Below, in pieces: positions 1 through 10,751 of a DNA stretch of 64,000 nt. The translations under genes were made by a program, and so were the position numbers. The notes under the pieces are model-generated. The model was not told the origin of the DNA. It made no database searches and saw nothing but the letters and a program-made list of their open reading frames with translations. This stretch comes from Blasia pusilla. Taxonomy: Eukaryota; Marchantiophyta; Marchantiopsida; Blasiales. The first letter of the stretch is position 1. Each line of letters opens with the position of its first letter. Location: the NCBI GenBank assembly GCA_050084515.1, contig CM114272.1, forward strand, positions 38,006,001 through 38,070,000, read 5' to 3'.

Positions 1-270
1 TGTGTCTCATCCATTCCTCACCAGGGGGATTCTCAACATCTTCTTGAAAAGGTTCCTTGCAAGAGCAGGACTTTGGCTCCATTTCTTCTGGCGGACCTTT
101 CCCTCTTATGTTAGCACCATATCTACAAGTGCGAAGTCGATACCATTTCTTCGTCCGCGCACAACTCTTCGCTCTAGAATTCAAGGAGCACCAACAATCC
201 AATGCGAACTCGAAGTTATCAAAATTTGTGAAGACTTCATTCAAACGGATCCGTTTGGCCTGTCTCTGGA
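1..270 (-). CDS. Partial exon-like reading frame, unidentified (possible ZSWIM/FAR1-like N-terminal domain)
   Basis: The minus strand is open from about 270 to the window edge. It reads as a charged, globular protein with a phrase of the type FDNFEFALDCWC, then KKWYRLRTCRYG, then RGKGPPEEM and CSC. The order 'F..F..AL..Y/W', 'K.Y.(I/L)R.C.(H/Y)G', 'RGKG' resembles the N-terminal domain of ZSWIM3/FAR1-like MULE-derived proteins, but this is a remembered pattern and not a search result. A splice acceptor (tttgcag on the minus strand, 301-307) lies just upstream, although the frame directly after it meets a stop. It probably continues the gene represented by 627-836. The remainder lies outside the window, so the product cannot be settled. 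Confidence 0.3.
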
Positions 271-306
271 GTGCAAAACATCAAAGATAGTAGTCAATGA
301 CTGCAA

Positions 307-636
307 ATAGCCGACATTTTTGCCTTGGCGGCTAAAATTTGCTAAGACATTCTCCTACTTCATCAGTGCTTGGTAGTAGCCGGAGGAGAGAGCGAGTGCT
401 AGTCAATACTCCTTACCTTCTTCCAAGTTGTATCCTTCCAAATTAGGCTCCTTCTCAATGACTCCGAGTGAAAAATAGCAGCCGAGATTTCCGCCTTGGC
501 GGCTAAAATCTTTAGAGACATTCTCCTACTTCATCAATGCTTGATAGTAGACGGAGGAGAGAGAACGAGTGGTAGTCAATAATCCTTACCTTCTTCCAAG
601 CTATATCCTTCCAGATTAGGCTCCTTCTAGAATGTG
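307..636. repeat. Tandem duplication, about 170-bp unit, of an exon end plus intron
   Basis: Bases 307-468 and 478-636 are two near copies. Both contain 'gccttggcggctaaaat', 'cattctcctacttcatca' and 'taggctccttct'. On the minus strand each copy reads as an exon end coding for KEPNLEGY.LEEG followed by a gtaagg donor and an intron. The duplication therefore copied an exon/intron junction of the gene at the window's left edge. In the rightmost copy the coding frame is preceded by a stop, so at least one copy is not functional. Confidence 0.85.
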
Positions 637-836
637 TTTGCTTTCCACTGTTCAAAGGCGGCTTGAGAGTCTGAGTGGAATGGCCGCCGACCATATGCAA
701 CGCACTTCCTGTGTTCCTCCTCTTCACCGGCGAATATACCCTTCTCATCCACGGGGAAGAAGTGTCGGTGTAACACTGAAGCAAAATCGGTGGGCGACAT
801 CTCCAAGAGATCTCTAAACGGTTCTCTACCATCCAT
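627..836 (-). CDS. Short unidentified reading frame (69 codons), possible first exon
   Basis: It begins with ATG at 836 and reads MDGREPFRDLLEMSPTDF, then an acidic stretch and a stop (TAG). After that stop the same frame continues with KEPNLEGYSLEEG and a good donor (gtaagg). The composition looks protein-like (hydrophobic/acidic alternation, no low complexity). I do not recognise the family. The in-frame TAG just before the shared exon end, together with the neighbouring duplication, suggests a decayed gene. A real short peptide cannot be excluded. Confidence 0.3.
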   Translation of the reverse strand: MDGREPFRDLLEMSPTDFASVLHRHFFPVDEKGIFAGEEEEHRKCVAYGRRPFHSDSQAAFEQWKANTF

Positions 837-913
837 TCTCGAATAAGCAGGCAGATGAACAGTGCATAATGAGAATATTCATGAAAAACTCGGAGAGGAG
901 ATGATCTCTGCAT

Positions 914-1757
914 TTACATGTGGTGAATCTGGCTCAGTATACCACATTTCTCAACTACGTCATGAGGCGTGTACTACTTGCAGACAGCTTCATACAACAC
1001 CAAATTAAAAGAACACTTGGGACTTACCTGTCCAGCAACCTACGTGGCATCCTAAAGAGGCCTATTTAGAAATGATAGTTTATACGGGGCCGCTATAGGG
1101 GTAGTAAATGGGTAGGGGGCCTCTTAAGCAACTACCTCTACCATCTCAATACTACACTGGGTCGACAATTTGTACACGCGAAATCGATGATTCGCGCACA
1201 CACCCGTAGAAGACCATGCGCAGTTTCTTTTGCGTAGAATTTTCATATATGTCTTGTGATTGACTAGGAGTAATAATCGGGACTCTGTGAACTCGTAAGA
1301 GTATCTGAAACATCTTGAGATTTTCTTCTCGAAGTCAAATCGCAGTGTTATCAATGTGCTAAACCTTAGCAATTCCATAGCGCGTCTTGTAAATGAGAAA
1401 GGCGTATGGTGTAGAATTAAGCGCGCAGTATGACTCGTATCGCCGATGGAACAAAATTAGATATCCGACGATCTGTCGGAATGACTTCCCTGGAGGATAA
1501 GACTAGTCTTGTGGATTTAAATATCAAATCAGTCGTGAACTTGAAAATGTGAAAGCCTCTTAGACTACTTTGATGGTCAGACACAGGGAGAGTCTCAGCG
1601 CAAGCCTCCGGTGCTGTCAATATCTGTACACAAACGTTTAAGAAACTATGATTATGATCTCCAAATGCACACACACGGCCGCTGAGCCTCTTAGGAAACT
1701 CAGCACACTGGCAAAGGGTCAAGTGGCTGCATTGCCGCAGCACAAGATTAGACTTAT
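914..1757. other. Intergenic stretch without recognised gene
   Basis: No reading frame here looks like a protein family I know. The segment lies between the decayed locus at the left edge and the 3' side of the HHP-like gene. Confidence 0.5.
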
Positions 1758-1782
1758 CCTCTGGATGAGATTCATCCAGAGG
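1758..1782. other. Perfect 11-bp hairpin downstream of the HHP-like gene
   Basis: cctctggatga (1758-1768) and tcatccagagg (1772-1782) are exact reverse complements with a 3-nt loop. The site is 115 bp beyond the HHP stop codon, in the likely 3' UTR. It could fold in the transcript. No regulatory role is demonstrated. Confidence 0.6.
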
Positions 1783-1896
1783 TCTAAGATGAATCCAGAT
1801 GTATTAGACACTGATCGCGAGATTTGTTGGCCGCGTGAGCGAGAATGGCCCGAAAATGGCCGGGCCATGGCATTTTGTCTCGAGTGGAGGATTAGG

Positions 1897-3882
1897 TCAG
1901 TCACATCCGTGGGAGTCGCGCCATTCGATGTACAGCAACGCGGCTTTGTAATGAGTGTACGCACCGGCAACAACTAGAATATGGAAGATTTGGTGGCTGT
2001 GACCAGCAATGTCGAATCTGCCTGGCCTCCACCGCTCTGGAATGCGGGTGGCATAAAATAGGGCTCCGAGTGCGTAGAAGAGCCCCATCAAAATCTCATA
2101 AGCCGTGGTGGTGACAGTTACGGGTTCGTGTCTATGACTGATCAATTTGTGTACGCCCGGTATAACTCCAGACACTCCCATACTGAAGAACAATAACGCC
2201 CTCAATGGACGGTATTTGGGCTTTTGTAGCAATGGAGTCAAAGACACAGAAACTGTCAAGAGACCGATGATTGTAATCCCTGTGAGATAGAAGTTTCGCC
2301 ACCTTGGATTGCAGAGAAATGTGTAGTACACCGGAGGGAAAAACGATGTTGCAATCATGGCTGCGATTCCTGCATAATCCAGGCGCCATAGAACGTAGGA
2401 CAAGCGACTCGAGTGGCAGCAGAGCAGATGGCAAGTGCTGCTTGTCAGCAGACAGAACATGGCACCTCCCAAGAAGATGAAGAAGGGCCATCGAGTCGCT
2501 GGTTTCCGCATCAAAGGAGACATCAGCTTACTGAGATCCTCACTAATGATTCGCTGCAAAAATCCACGCGTGCATGTATGTCACGATTAATCTGAGACCT
2601 TCGATCAAGATTCTAGAGCAGGCTCACAAGATATACTACACGAGGACTTCAGGAAATTTTAAGTGAATTTTAATGACGATACGTGTTACAAAAAGGCAAG
2701 TGACTACAATCTTTCACCAGACCTTCCTTGCAGAATCTCCGTGCATGTACTAGTCAAAGCTACAAATCCATTGTCCCAAACCAAGAGTGTTTAATTCACT
2801 ATTTTAGCAGCAACAGCTGTGAAATCGACCCAAGATCTTTCAATCTCAATAATGGAGTGTATTTCTCCCTTGAATGAACGGTGAGCTTACCACGATGCAT
2901 TGATGATTGCCCGAGCTGAGCATGACGCCGGGGCCTTCACATGCAGGAGGAGAACAACCACCAAAAAGAGAAGGGACGAAAGGTGGTATGGGTGGGAAAC
3001 AGGCCATGATCTCTGAGTGTAACTTATTGAGGTCCGTGAACATAGGAAAAGTTGAGAACTTTGCGAGCGATGGATATTCCACTCGGGGCATCTGCCACGC
3101 AGTGTAGATCGTCAAACCCAGGAATAGGAAAAACCCTATCAAATGCCTGGCACAAAATCAAGAGAGCACAAGCGTTCAGCAAATTTCCTGAATTTTGTAC
3201 AGTAAGATTCCCAATCTATTATACTTCGGTCCAATCACAGAGGAAATCCCAGATTTACCCCGTTTTTCGCGTTTTTCCAGTGCAAATATTGTTTCGCCAA
3301 CATGTTGCAGAGCGGTTGGATTCAGGAAGTAACGGTACTCCAGTACTGACTGGAAATATTTATTGTTGCAATTAGATAAACAATCAACGTTAACCATTGA
3401 GTGAGTGATGTTGCGCCTTGATTCTTTACTATGGTAAAATTTGGCCTAAATTATAGTTAGGAAAAGCTCCATCTATTTGCAGAGACCCGTGAGGATTGAC
3501 GAAGTCGCGCAGGAGATTGGAGGTAATGAACTCACGTCCAAATGTTTAGAGTTTCATTATGAATGCGGAAGATACTAAGAAGCGCTTCCTTCAGAGGCCA
3601 GTCCGCTCGATAATGCCCTCGAATGTACTCATTGTCGCGCAAATAGTCGGGCAATGCTGGGAAGTCGACCAACGTGTAGTGCTTGCGGACTTTGCGCCAC
3701 AAATCCTTGGCCTTCGAGTCCGAGTACACCCTGTTAGCATTGCTACATCTTCCGTCCTCGTCTTCTTCCGTTGAGCTCTCGGAGCTCGAAGTTGATGAGT
3801 CTGGGTTGAGATCTCGAGATGACCGAGAACGAGATATGCGAGCGCCGACATTTGAATCCCGGACAAGCATTTGACTTTCCAT
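1897..3882 (-). CDS. HHP: Heptahelical transmembrane protein (PAQR / adiponectin receptor-like, HHP family)
   Basis: Three exons splice in phase: 3882-3536, 3146-2891 and 2553-1897, each joined by GT..AG, giving about 419 residues. Exon 1 is a Ser/Glu-rich cytosolic N-terminus ending NETLNIWT, the PAQR signature. Exon 2 continues HLIGFFLFLGL (first membrane helix) and a Pro-rich loop. Exon 3 has the remaining helices with SSTCHLL (His about 243), RLDYAGIA and GHSHQIFH (His about 388 and 392). These are the conserved His/Asp positions that bind zinc in PAQR hydrolases. Plant HHPs are membrane proteins tied to hormone, sugar and temperature responses, and an enzymatic role is inferred only from the family. 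Length is slightly above Arabidopsis HHP1. All key residues are present, so the gene looks functional. Start chosen: the ATG at 3882, the first of the open exon. Confidence 0.93.
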
Positions 3883-5691
3883 CGACGCACTCTCCTATCT
3901 TCTTCGGCGCTTGAAGAAACTCTGTGGTACTTGGTCTCAAAGGCATCAGCACTAGCAAAGCTAGAATTCTCGAGGAGAACCTGTCAACAGCTTTATCCCA
4001 CAGGATGGATCAGTCCAACCCGAAACCGGTCCCTTCCAAAATTAGACATGCACTGCTCCAATTTGAACAGAGGAACTGAATTAAGGCATCGCGTGGCGCG
4101 TTAGGGCCACTTCCGGAAGAAGTGATCAACCTCCCGAACGAAGCATCAAAGTCAACTTCATCTAGGCTCGTGGCGTTCATCCAACCCCCAAGAAGTCGAA
4201 TTTGATGTGGATGAGGCTGCAACAACTGGAAAATGAAACACGCTGAGAGCACTTTGGAATTAGTCAATTTGAGTGCAGCATCACCGGCCACTTCTTCCCT
4301 GCGTCCTCTAAAGACGGTCGAACCACAATCTGGGGCCGGTTTTTCTTCAGAGAAACGAGGAGCCGGAAGGTGCACAAACAATTTCGAGGCGCAGTGGTAC
4401 CAACTAAGAGAATGTCGAAGGTTGTCTACAGACCACGCCGACGATGTCAGGAGGAGCCGCGCACGATGAGGAGGCGGCACCTCTCCGAAGATAACGCAGA
4501 CGCGTTCCAAACGCGAACAGCATCCAGCTGTATTTTCGACCATTGAACTGGTAAACTTCCATCTTACAACGCAACGGTACACCGGGAACCCGGTTTCACG
4601 ACTTCAATTCCACACATGCTCGATACCCTGACAGAGAGCTATATGCTCGTCCTGAGCCTGGTCTTAATTACAAAAAGTCTCGAATCAAACGCAGCAGCGT
4701 TTGATAATTCACGATCGCAACGACATCCCAAATTCAAAACTCGCTATTTCCATACAGTTCCCGAAACCCAATGGCACACCACTAGCTCTGATATAAATTT
4801 AATTTTATGATTGGAGTTAACAGAGGACGGGTTTTAAGGAAATCTTTGCATGTGCTCTTTCTGCTGACACATATCGTGATGAACGGAAGAGCTAACATGT
4901 CATGGAGATTTAAAATTGTTAACTTGACGGATGTATTTCCCACGATAATATGCTAATAACAATATACTCAAATTTAATTACAAATATTTTGTGTCACATT
5001 GAATGGGTCTAAGTTTCCTTTCAACATATTCACATGCTCTAGTTAGCTACTTAGGGGCATCTCCCATGCAATGATCTAGAAGATGGTGGATATGAGTAAT
5101 CGCAGCCGCTTAAAACCAGAAAATTTTCTTTCATCTGAAAGTATGCGGCAAAGAATGCCCATCTTTCATCTGAAAACCAGTTTGAAATTCAGATTTCCAT
5201 GGAAATGTATTGGTTCCCATGGAAAAACTCCTCGGACCCTACACCCATGGGGCACTCTGTATTTATGATCATAATAGCTTTCACTAGTAAACAAAAAGTG
5301 GGTACAAGCATTGCAAGTAGTTCCATTGGAGGATAGAGTAGCAAGGGGATCTTTGGAAGTACAATTTTCTGTAGTAGGAGATACTTGTGGACTTAGGCAA
5401 GATTCAAGTGGTTAGCATGAGGGCATGTGAAGTTTCTCTTCCTTTTGGTAATAAATGACAAATTAATTTGCGTCAAATTCACCCTTAGCACGATTCTGAT
5501 ATTTTCCTCTTATTTGCGTGGATTGGAAGTTTTGATAGCAAGTAGTCAACAATTGTTTGTAGGTGAGGCCACCAAGAAACTTAAGAAACTACAAGTCCCA
5601 CCCAAGCAACTACAAGTGTTCATACTTCACATGTGTTAGCTATCTTAAAGTTATGCTTGCTCAATGTTGTGAATAAACATCCCTTAAACCT
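3883..5691. other. Upstream/intergenic region of the HHP-like gene
   Basis: This holds the presumed promoter and 5' UTR of the HHP-like gene and then AT-rich sequence. A 190-codon minus-strand frame at 4010-4582 has no recognisable domain and is probably chance. No RNA gene or repeat family was recognised. Confidence 0.5.
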
Positions 5692-5726
5692 CACGGTGGT
5701 GTGAATAAACATCCCACACCACCGTG
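5692..5726. other. Perfect 12-bp hairpin
   Basis: cacggtggtgtg (5692-5703) and cacaccaccgtg (5715-5726) are exact reverse complements around an 11-nt loop. The phrase 'gtgaataaacatccc' also occurs just to the left (5670-5684), so the hairpin looks like a small local snap-back duplication. Confidence 0.75.
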
Positions 5727-6012
5727 TCCACCCACATCTTGAGCATGGGCACTTTCCGTTCAAGTTTTGTAAAAGCATGATAGAAGCATCAATTTTTAAG
5801 CTTAACCAATGTGGTGGTAAACCAAACGGTAAGCACATATTTAATAATTTTGTCGGATAGACATAACTCGTTCCCTCATTTGAAATGGAATTGACACTAA
5901 GGTATGTACATTCCTACATAGAACAAACATATCTTCGAAGAAAAAATTAGTTTTGATACATAATATAATCAAAGAACTTGTGAGACAATCACATGTAAAG
6001 TGTTGGAAAAAA

Positions 6013-6411
6013 AACTAAGATCTTTGGTGCGTTGGAAGCGTCTCAAGATAAGCTTTCCAAAGCGCCCTTACTTGTCCCGAACACATCTCGGGGCTAAATG
6101 TTATAGTCCGAAACACAGTCAGATTCCCCATACGCAAGTCGTGTTCCAAAACTGGTTCTCACCTCTTTGGCAACCAACCTTCCAAGACTCAACTCATCTC
6201 AAGTCTTGGTTCGCTTTTGGTCTAGATTTCTTGGTCGCGACCACTAACGCATGAAATATACAACTCTGTTCCGGGTTTCGTCACTTGGACTTTTCCAAGA
6301 GACCTTCCAAAAGCCTCTCCAAAGCGCGATCATTGGAGCGTGAGTCCACTTGAGTTATGATGTTCCGCTTGGCCCCTATTTGGTGTTCGTTTGGTTATGA
6401 GGGTCGCAACA
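6013..6411 (-). repeat. Element A 3' LTR, truncated
   Basis: The 399 bp match the first part of the 5' LTR (20445 downward) and the reverse complement of the element D LTR start, sharing 'ttggtgttcgtttggtta' and 'caaccaaccttccaagac'. It begins with TGTTGCGACC read on the minus strand, next to a purine-rich tract (aaggaggggtcag) in the internal region. The last 600 bp or so of the LTR are missing beyond 6013. Confidence 0.85.
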
Positions 6412-7106
6412 CTGACCCCTCCTTAGAAGGTTGATGTCCTCATCAACACAAACTTTTCTAATGTTAAGTTCTGGGAAGCCGACCCCTTAACACTAAATCG
6501 CGTTCTGGTAGCCAACCCGCAATTCCACTTTTGGCTTAAGTCTTAGGTTGTCGCTTGCAACACTTAGATTTATTAGCTTCTCCATTTCAATTAGTCTAGA
6601 CCAGTTGTGCAGAACTAATCTAAACTATAAAAAATAAGCTAACTAAGTCTGCAACCTAACACTTCATTCACTATTTGTAAACAACCGCTTGTTTACCTAG
6701 CCAACTCGTACTACTATTGGGTCACTCGTATTCTACTTAGGCGCGTCACTAAGTTCACTCATGCAGCATGAATGAGATCACCACAAACCCCAAGACAGAC
6801 TAATCTGCCCGGCCGACGTTGGGGCGGGTCCAAATGTTAGTACTTCAACATTCGGTCCTGATCTAGATGCCTTATCCGAATACAAGATCTCACCTCAAAT
6901 ACTCGTTGTTTGGCCTGCTTGACTTACATCCTAAGCATATGAAGAACTACTCATTGCCATGCACTACCAAACTCAAAATCATAATCACTAGCATCGAATC
7001 TCCCAATCCATGCTTTCTTTATTGCAACAACTAGACCTTTCTAGTTACAAGGGGTCATTAGCCCAAGCTTCCCGGTCACAAGTTATGTCCTTTGCTTCAC
7101 CATGAA
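6412..7106 (-). other. Element A 3' untranslated region
   Basis: Non-coding sequence between chromodomain and 3' LTR, with the polypurine tract at the LTR edge. It is collinear with 59590-60104 of element D (shared phrases such as 'ggcgggtc/ggcggggcag' and 'tacaagatctcacctcaaat'). Confidence 0.7.
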
Positions 7107-7322
7107 CTAAGGTATATGCCTATCTTGCATCCATTTGAAGTCTCGCATTGCCTCTTGCGCATGTTCAAGATCTGCCTCCACAATCCAAGTCGCCTCTTTC
7201 ACATGGTAGCCTTTCCACTTGACCAAGTACTCGTACTTGGCGGCTCTACGTCTGGAATGCAGAATGGTATCAACCTCAAACTCTAGTTCCTCATTTCTGA
7301 TGACCGGTTGTGGTCTCAACAC
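7107..7322 (-). CDS. Element A chromodomain (integrase C-terminus)
   Basis: The frame reads EFEVDTILHSR, KYEYLVKWKGY, EATWIVEADL and AMRDF, a textbook chromodomain: aromatic cage positions in 'EYLVKWKGY…TW' followed by the C-terminal helix. In chromoviruses this module follows integrase and steers insertion to marked chromatin. It is separated from the integrase frame by a stop or frame change near 7325. Confidence 0.9.
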   Translation of the reverse strand: MLRPQPVIRNEELEFEVDTILHSRRRAAKYEYLVKWKGYHVKEATWIVEADLEHAQEAMRDFKWMQDRHIP

Positions 7323-7328
7323 AATCCT

Positions 7329-8701
7329 TCATTCCGGACGTACATTGTCTTGAAGACACTTCTTCAATAATGATACATGGAAAGTCGGGTGAATCTTGAA
7401 CTTGTTTGGCAACTCCAATGTGTACACATCCTCAAACGGCTTTGTCTTGATCACATACGGTCCAGCATACTTGGCTGAAAATTTTGCAGAAAATTCCTTT
7501 GGAAGAGTGAGATTCTTTACACTCAACCACACTTGTTCCCCAACTTGAAAACTCACTTGGTGCCGACTTTTGTTAGCATGCTTCACGTACCTTAGTTGAG
7601 CCTTGGCAAGACTTCTCCTTGCTCTCTCTTGTCGTTCCTCCATTTCCACTAACAAACATTCCACCATTGCTTGACGAGTGTGTGCCGATGTAGCGCCCCT
7701 CAAAAGGGCCAAGTTAAGAGGCGCTTGTGGTTCTCTTTGATATGCCAGAAGAAACAAAGATTCTTGAGTTGCAAAATGCTTGGTCGAGTTGTAACAATAC
7801 TCAGCCATACTTAGCCACTTTGCCCAATCTCTTTGGTCCATACTCACGTAGTTCCTTAAGTATTGGTTCACCACCGAGTTTACTTCTTCTTTTTGCCCAT
7901 CCGTTTGAGGATGGAATGCTATACTAAAACTAAGTTTGGTCCTAAAACTCATGAATAGATGTTTCCAAAAGGCACTGTAAACTTCGGATCTCGATCGGAC
8001 ATAATGCTCCTCGGAAATCCATAAGCTCGCCACCAACCATCCAGGAACAATTGGGAAGTCGTGTAGGCCATCACAGAATCTCTTGTCGGCACAAACCTCC
8101 CCAACTTGCTAAACCGATCAACTATCACAAGTATAGAATTGTATTCCTCAGATTCCGGAAGACTTGTAATGAAATCCATGCTAATGCTTTGCAAAGGTCC
8201 CTTAGGGATCGGCAAAGGATAAAGTAAGCCTTGCTTCTTCACATAAGAATCTTTGTTCGCGTGACAGGTCACGCAGGTCTTCACATATTGAGCAACATCC
8301 TCCTTCATGTTGGGCCAAAAGAACCTCTTGGCCAAAACAACAAGAGTGGATTTCTCCCCTTTTTGTCCCGCCAAAGGTCCATCATGACATTCCACAAACA
8401 CTTTGGTCCATAGCTTGACTTGGCCCACATAGATCTTGCTCTGCTTAAACCTTAGGAAGCCATGCCTCAAACTTAGATTAGCCACCTTCTCGCCCCGCTT
8501 CAACTTCCAAAGGTACTCACTTGCTTGCGCATCCATCATGTATCCTTCACGAATCCTTCTTTCCAGGTTTGTTTCATTAGGGAACATTGCTCTCAAGACT
8601 TGTGTTGTCGATGGAAAATGCTCATCCCTGCAACTTAATGTATCTAGAATGACATTGTCTTTCCCCAGCTTGTGGATTAGCTCCACATTCGTCAACGCCA
8701 A
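7329..8701 (-). pseudogene. Element A integrase (HHCC zinc domain, DDE core, C-terminal domain)
   Basis: Two overlapping frames (8701-7949 and 8036-7329) form one integrase with a frameshift near 8000. Visible features: the end of RNase H (ELIHKLGKDNVILD), a zinc-binding part ending CVTCH, the core with SMDFITSLP (first Asp) and MSDRDPKF (second Asp), then HPQTDGQKEEVN (Glu region), and a C-terminal part with KYAGPYVI and LPNKFKIHPTFHVSLLKK, the GPY/F module. The frameshift makes the product inactive. Confidence 0.85.
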
Positions 8702-9303
8702 GGTATCATGCCTTCAAAGTTGCTTCGGTGTTACGCGATCCTGGGTCTCAAAATACTTGAGCGATATGTTATCAGTGAATACTTGAATCTTGTGAAGTCC
8801 CACATAGTGACGTCACTTCCTCAAGCAATGAACCACCACGAACAACTCTTTCTCATGAGTGGGCCATCTCCTTTCGGTGTCGCTAAGCTTCTTGCTCTCA
8901 TATGCTACAGGTCTCCCTTTTTCCACCAACATTCTTGCAATCGCAAAATCACTAGCATCAATGTGCACCTCGAACGGTTGGTCGAACTCCGGAAGCTTCA
9001 GAATTGATTCCTACGAGAGGATCTCCTTGACTCAATTGAACGCTTTATCTACTTCCTCGGTTCTTGTTGTGTTGGAAAACTTGGCGGTCCAATCTGTGAG
9101 AGGTTTCACTATTCCCAAAAAGTTCTTCATGTATGTCCGGTAAAACTGGACCGCCACGATGAACCTCCTCATCCCCTTCACAGTGGAAGGCGGTTCTCAT
9201 TCGGCAATCGCGCTTACCTTCTCCATGTCTGGACTCACTCCATATGCACTAACTACATGCCCCAAGAACTTGATCTTCATCAAACCGAATTCACTCTTAT
9301 CCG
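8702..9303 (-). pseudogene. Element A reverse transcriptase C-part and RNase H, with stops
   Basis: Read on the minus strand from 9303: DKSEFGL.KIKFLGHVV (thumb/connection), then RNase H with FEVH.DASDFAIA, LSDTERRWPTHEKEL and FTDNISLKYFET. Several in-frame stops interrupt it. It continues the frame that ends at 17024, which proves the nested insertion of element B. The equivalent of element D is 57400-58050. Confidence 0.8.
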
Positions 9304-9924
9304 TGTCGTGCGCATACACTTCGCTACACAACATACATCAATGTCACCAAACACACACACAAATACGCACGATCCCATGCTAACTCATGGCATCCAAACA
9401 ATGAGACAAGAAGTACTAAAATATCTCTAATAAAGTAAGATCCAATCTCTCTCTACACCATCTCACACCATAGCTCTCAAAGGTGTGCACTCTCTCTCAT
9501 GTCAAACCAAACCCACTCTCCTAATGAGAGGCTTGGGTTACACTCACAAGCCAAGAGACCATAGCTCTACCGCCTTATGCCAAGAGGTTCAACAAAGAGA
9601 GAATGAGCTCTCAAGCTCTCTCTCCTTGAGGTATACCCCTCCCCTCTCCCAAGCTCTCTCCATGGTAACCTATTCTCCTAAGTCACCTCCTTGGCTCTTG
9701 ACTTGATGTAGGAGGTCAATGGCCACTTACCAAAAATACAAAGTCGATCATTTACTCAAAATGGTACTTACCTAAAATAGTAAGTTCTTCAATATGGCTC
9801 CAAATGAGCCGAAACGAAGGGGAAACCTGCTCTCTAAGGTCATCCTCGACATACTGAGCCTGTCCTCCACTACTTACGAAGGCGCTCTACTAGATCTCAC
9901 CGATCTATCCTAAAAGACGTGACA
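9304..9924 (-). repeat. Element B 3' LTR
   Basis: 621 bp with TG…CA ends (plus-strand ends tgtcgtgcgc and gacgtgaca). Bases 9445-9924 match 16544-17023 almost perfectly. The first 141 bp have no partner in the 5' LTR of this copy but do in element C (from 47426). Confidence 0.9.
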
Positions 9925-9926
9925 AT

Positions 9927-10054
9927 TGTCGTGCGCATACACATCTCTACATAACATACATCGTTGTCTCCGAACACACACACAAACACCCACGATCCCA
10001 TGCTAACTCATGGCATCCAAACAACGAGACAAGAAGTACTAAAATATCTCCAAT
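9927..10054 (-). repeat. Extra copy of the LTR end inside element B
   Basis: These 128 bp match 9304-9431 (the 3' end of the LTR in element orientation) at equal length. They lie between the internal purine-rich tract (aactaggggggcg on the minus strand) and the complete 3' LTR, with a 2-bp spacer. Element C has the same arrangement at 48031-48158, so it predates the separation of the two copies. Confidence 0.88.
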
Positions 10055-10264
10055 CGCCCCCCTAGTTGGTGGTTAGGTCCCTCTTATTCAATATAGCCCT
10101 CTATCCCTACCTACCACGACATATATCTCTAGGATGCTAAGAGCAGAAAGGCCGGATGCTCATGTGGCCCCATTGTTAGTTGCCTTCCTGTCATCCATGT
10201 CACAGAAAAAGTCGGAATCGAAACCTACCTAGTATCTCCTCTATGTACATCTGGGACACATCCA

Positions 10265-10440
10265 TCATCCCCAAGGAATCCTAGTCAGAGGTGGCGTCAG
10301 ATTTGCCATATGCCAACCTCTCGAACATCCATCATAGACTAGCATCGTGGCTGCACCACGGGCAGAACCACACAACATACAATGCAAGCATGCAAGAACT
10401 ACTGCTAAGCTCGGATCTACTGCACCATCAATGTTAGGAA
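10265..10440 (-). CDS. Element B PHD finger, degenerate
   Basis: The frame reads C.LCGSARGAATML, then YDGCSRGWHM and LTPPLT, ending with a stop where element C continues to a final Cys pair. This is a C4HC3 PHD finger, a reader of histone H3 tails. In this copy two zinc ligands are replaced (the first Cys of CDGC is Tyr, and the Cys after 'HMA' is Asn) and a TGA cuts the frame before the last CPRC, so it cannot fold. The intact version is at 48345-48569. Confidence 0.82.
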
Positions 10441-10751
10441 GGTGACATGGTGCACAATTATGCACATGGTCCTCCCATACCATACCATACCATCGCGTCC
10501 CTCTAGCAAGAGAACACCGGATGGCAAAATGTCACGCACTCTCAGGATAGTGCGCCCTGTAGTCACATCCAACGTCGTCGGTGCCGTCTACTGCAAGTAG
10601 ACATCTCCTAGATGAAACCTTCGGATAGTTGGTTGATAACCACCACCCCGAATAGTCGCATACCTCAACGTATCCCGATGTGCGCAATCGCCAAGTTCTC
10701 GAATGCCATGGGCATCACTCTCCGAAATAACTCAGACCTCTGAGAACATGC

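Noticed and set aside
4010-4582. 190-codon minus-strand reading frame upstream of the HHP-like gene
   Set aside because: No recognisable motif, no splice or start context, lies in the presumed promoter or 5' region.
9485-9706. 73-codon frame repeated exactly at 16584-16805
   Set aside because: It is simply LTR sequence of element B, identical because the two LTRs are; not a gene.
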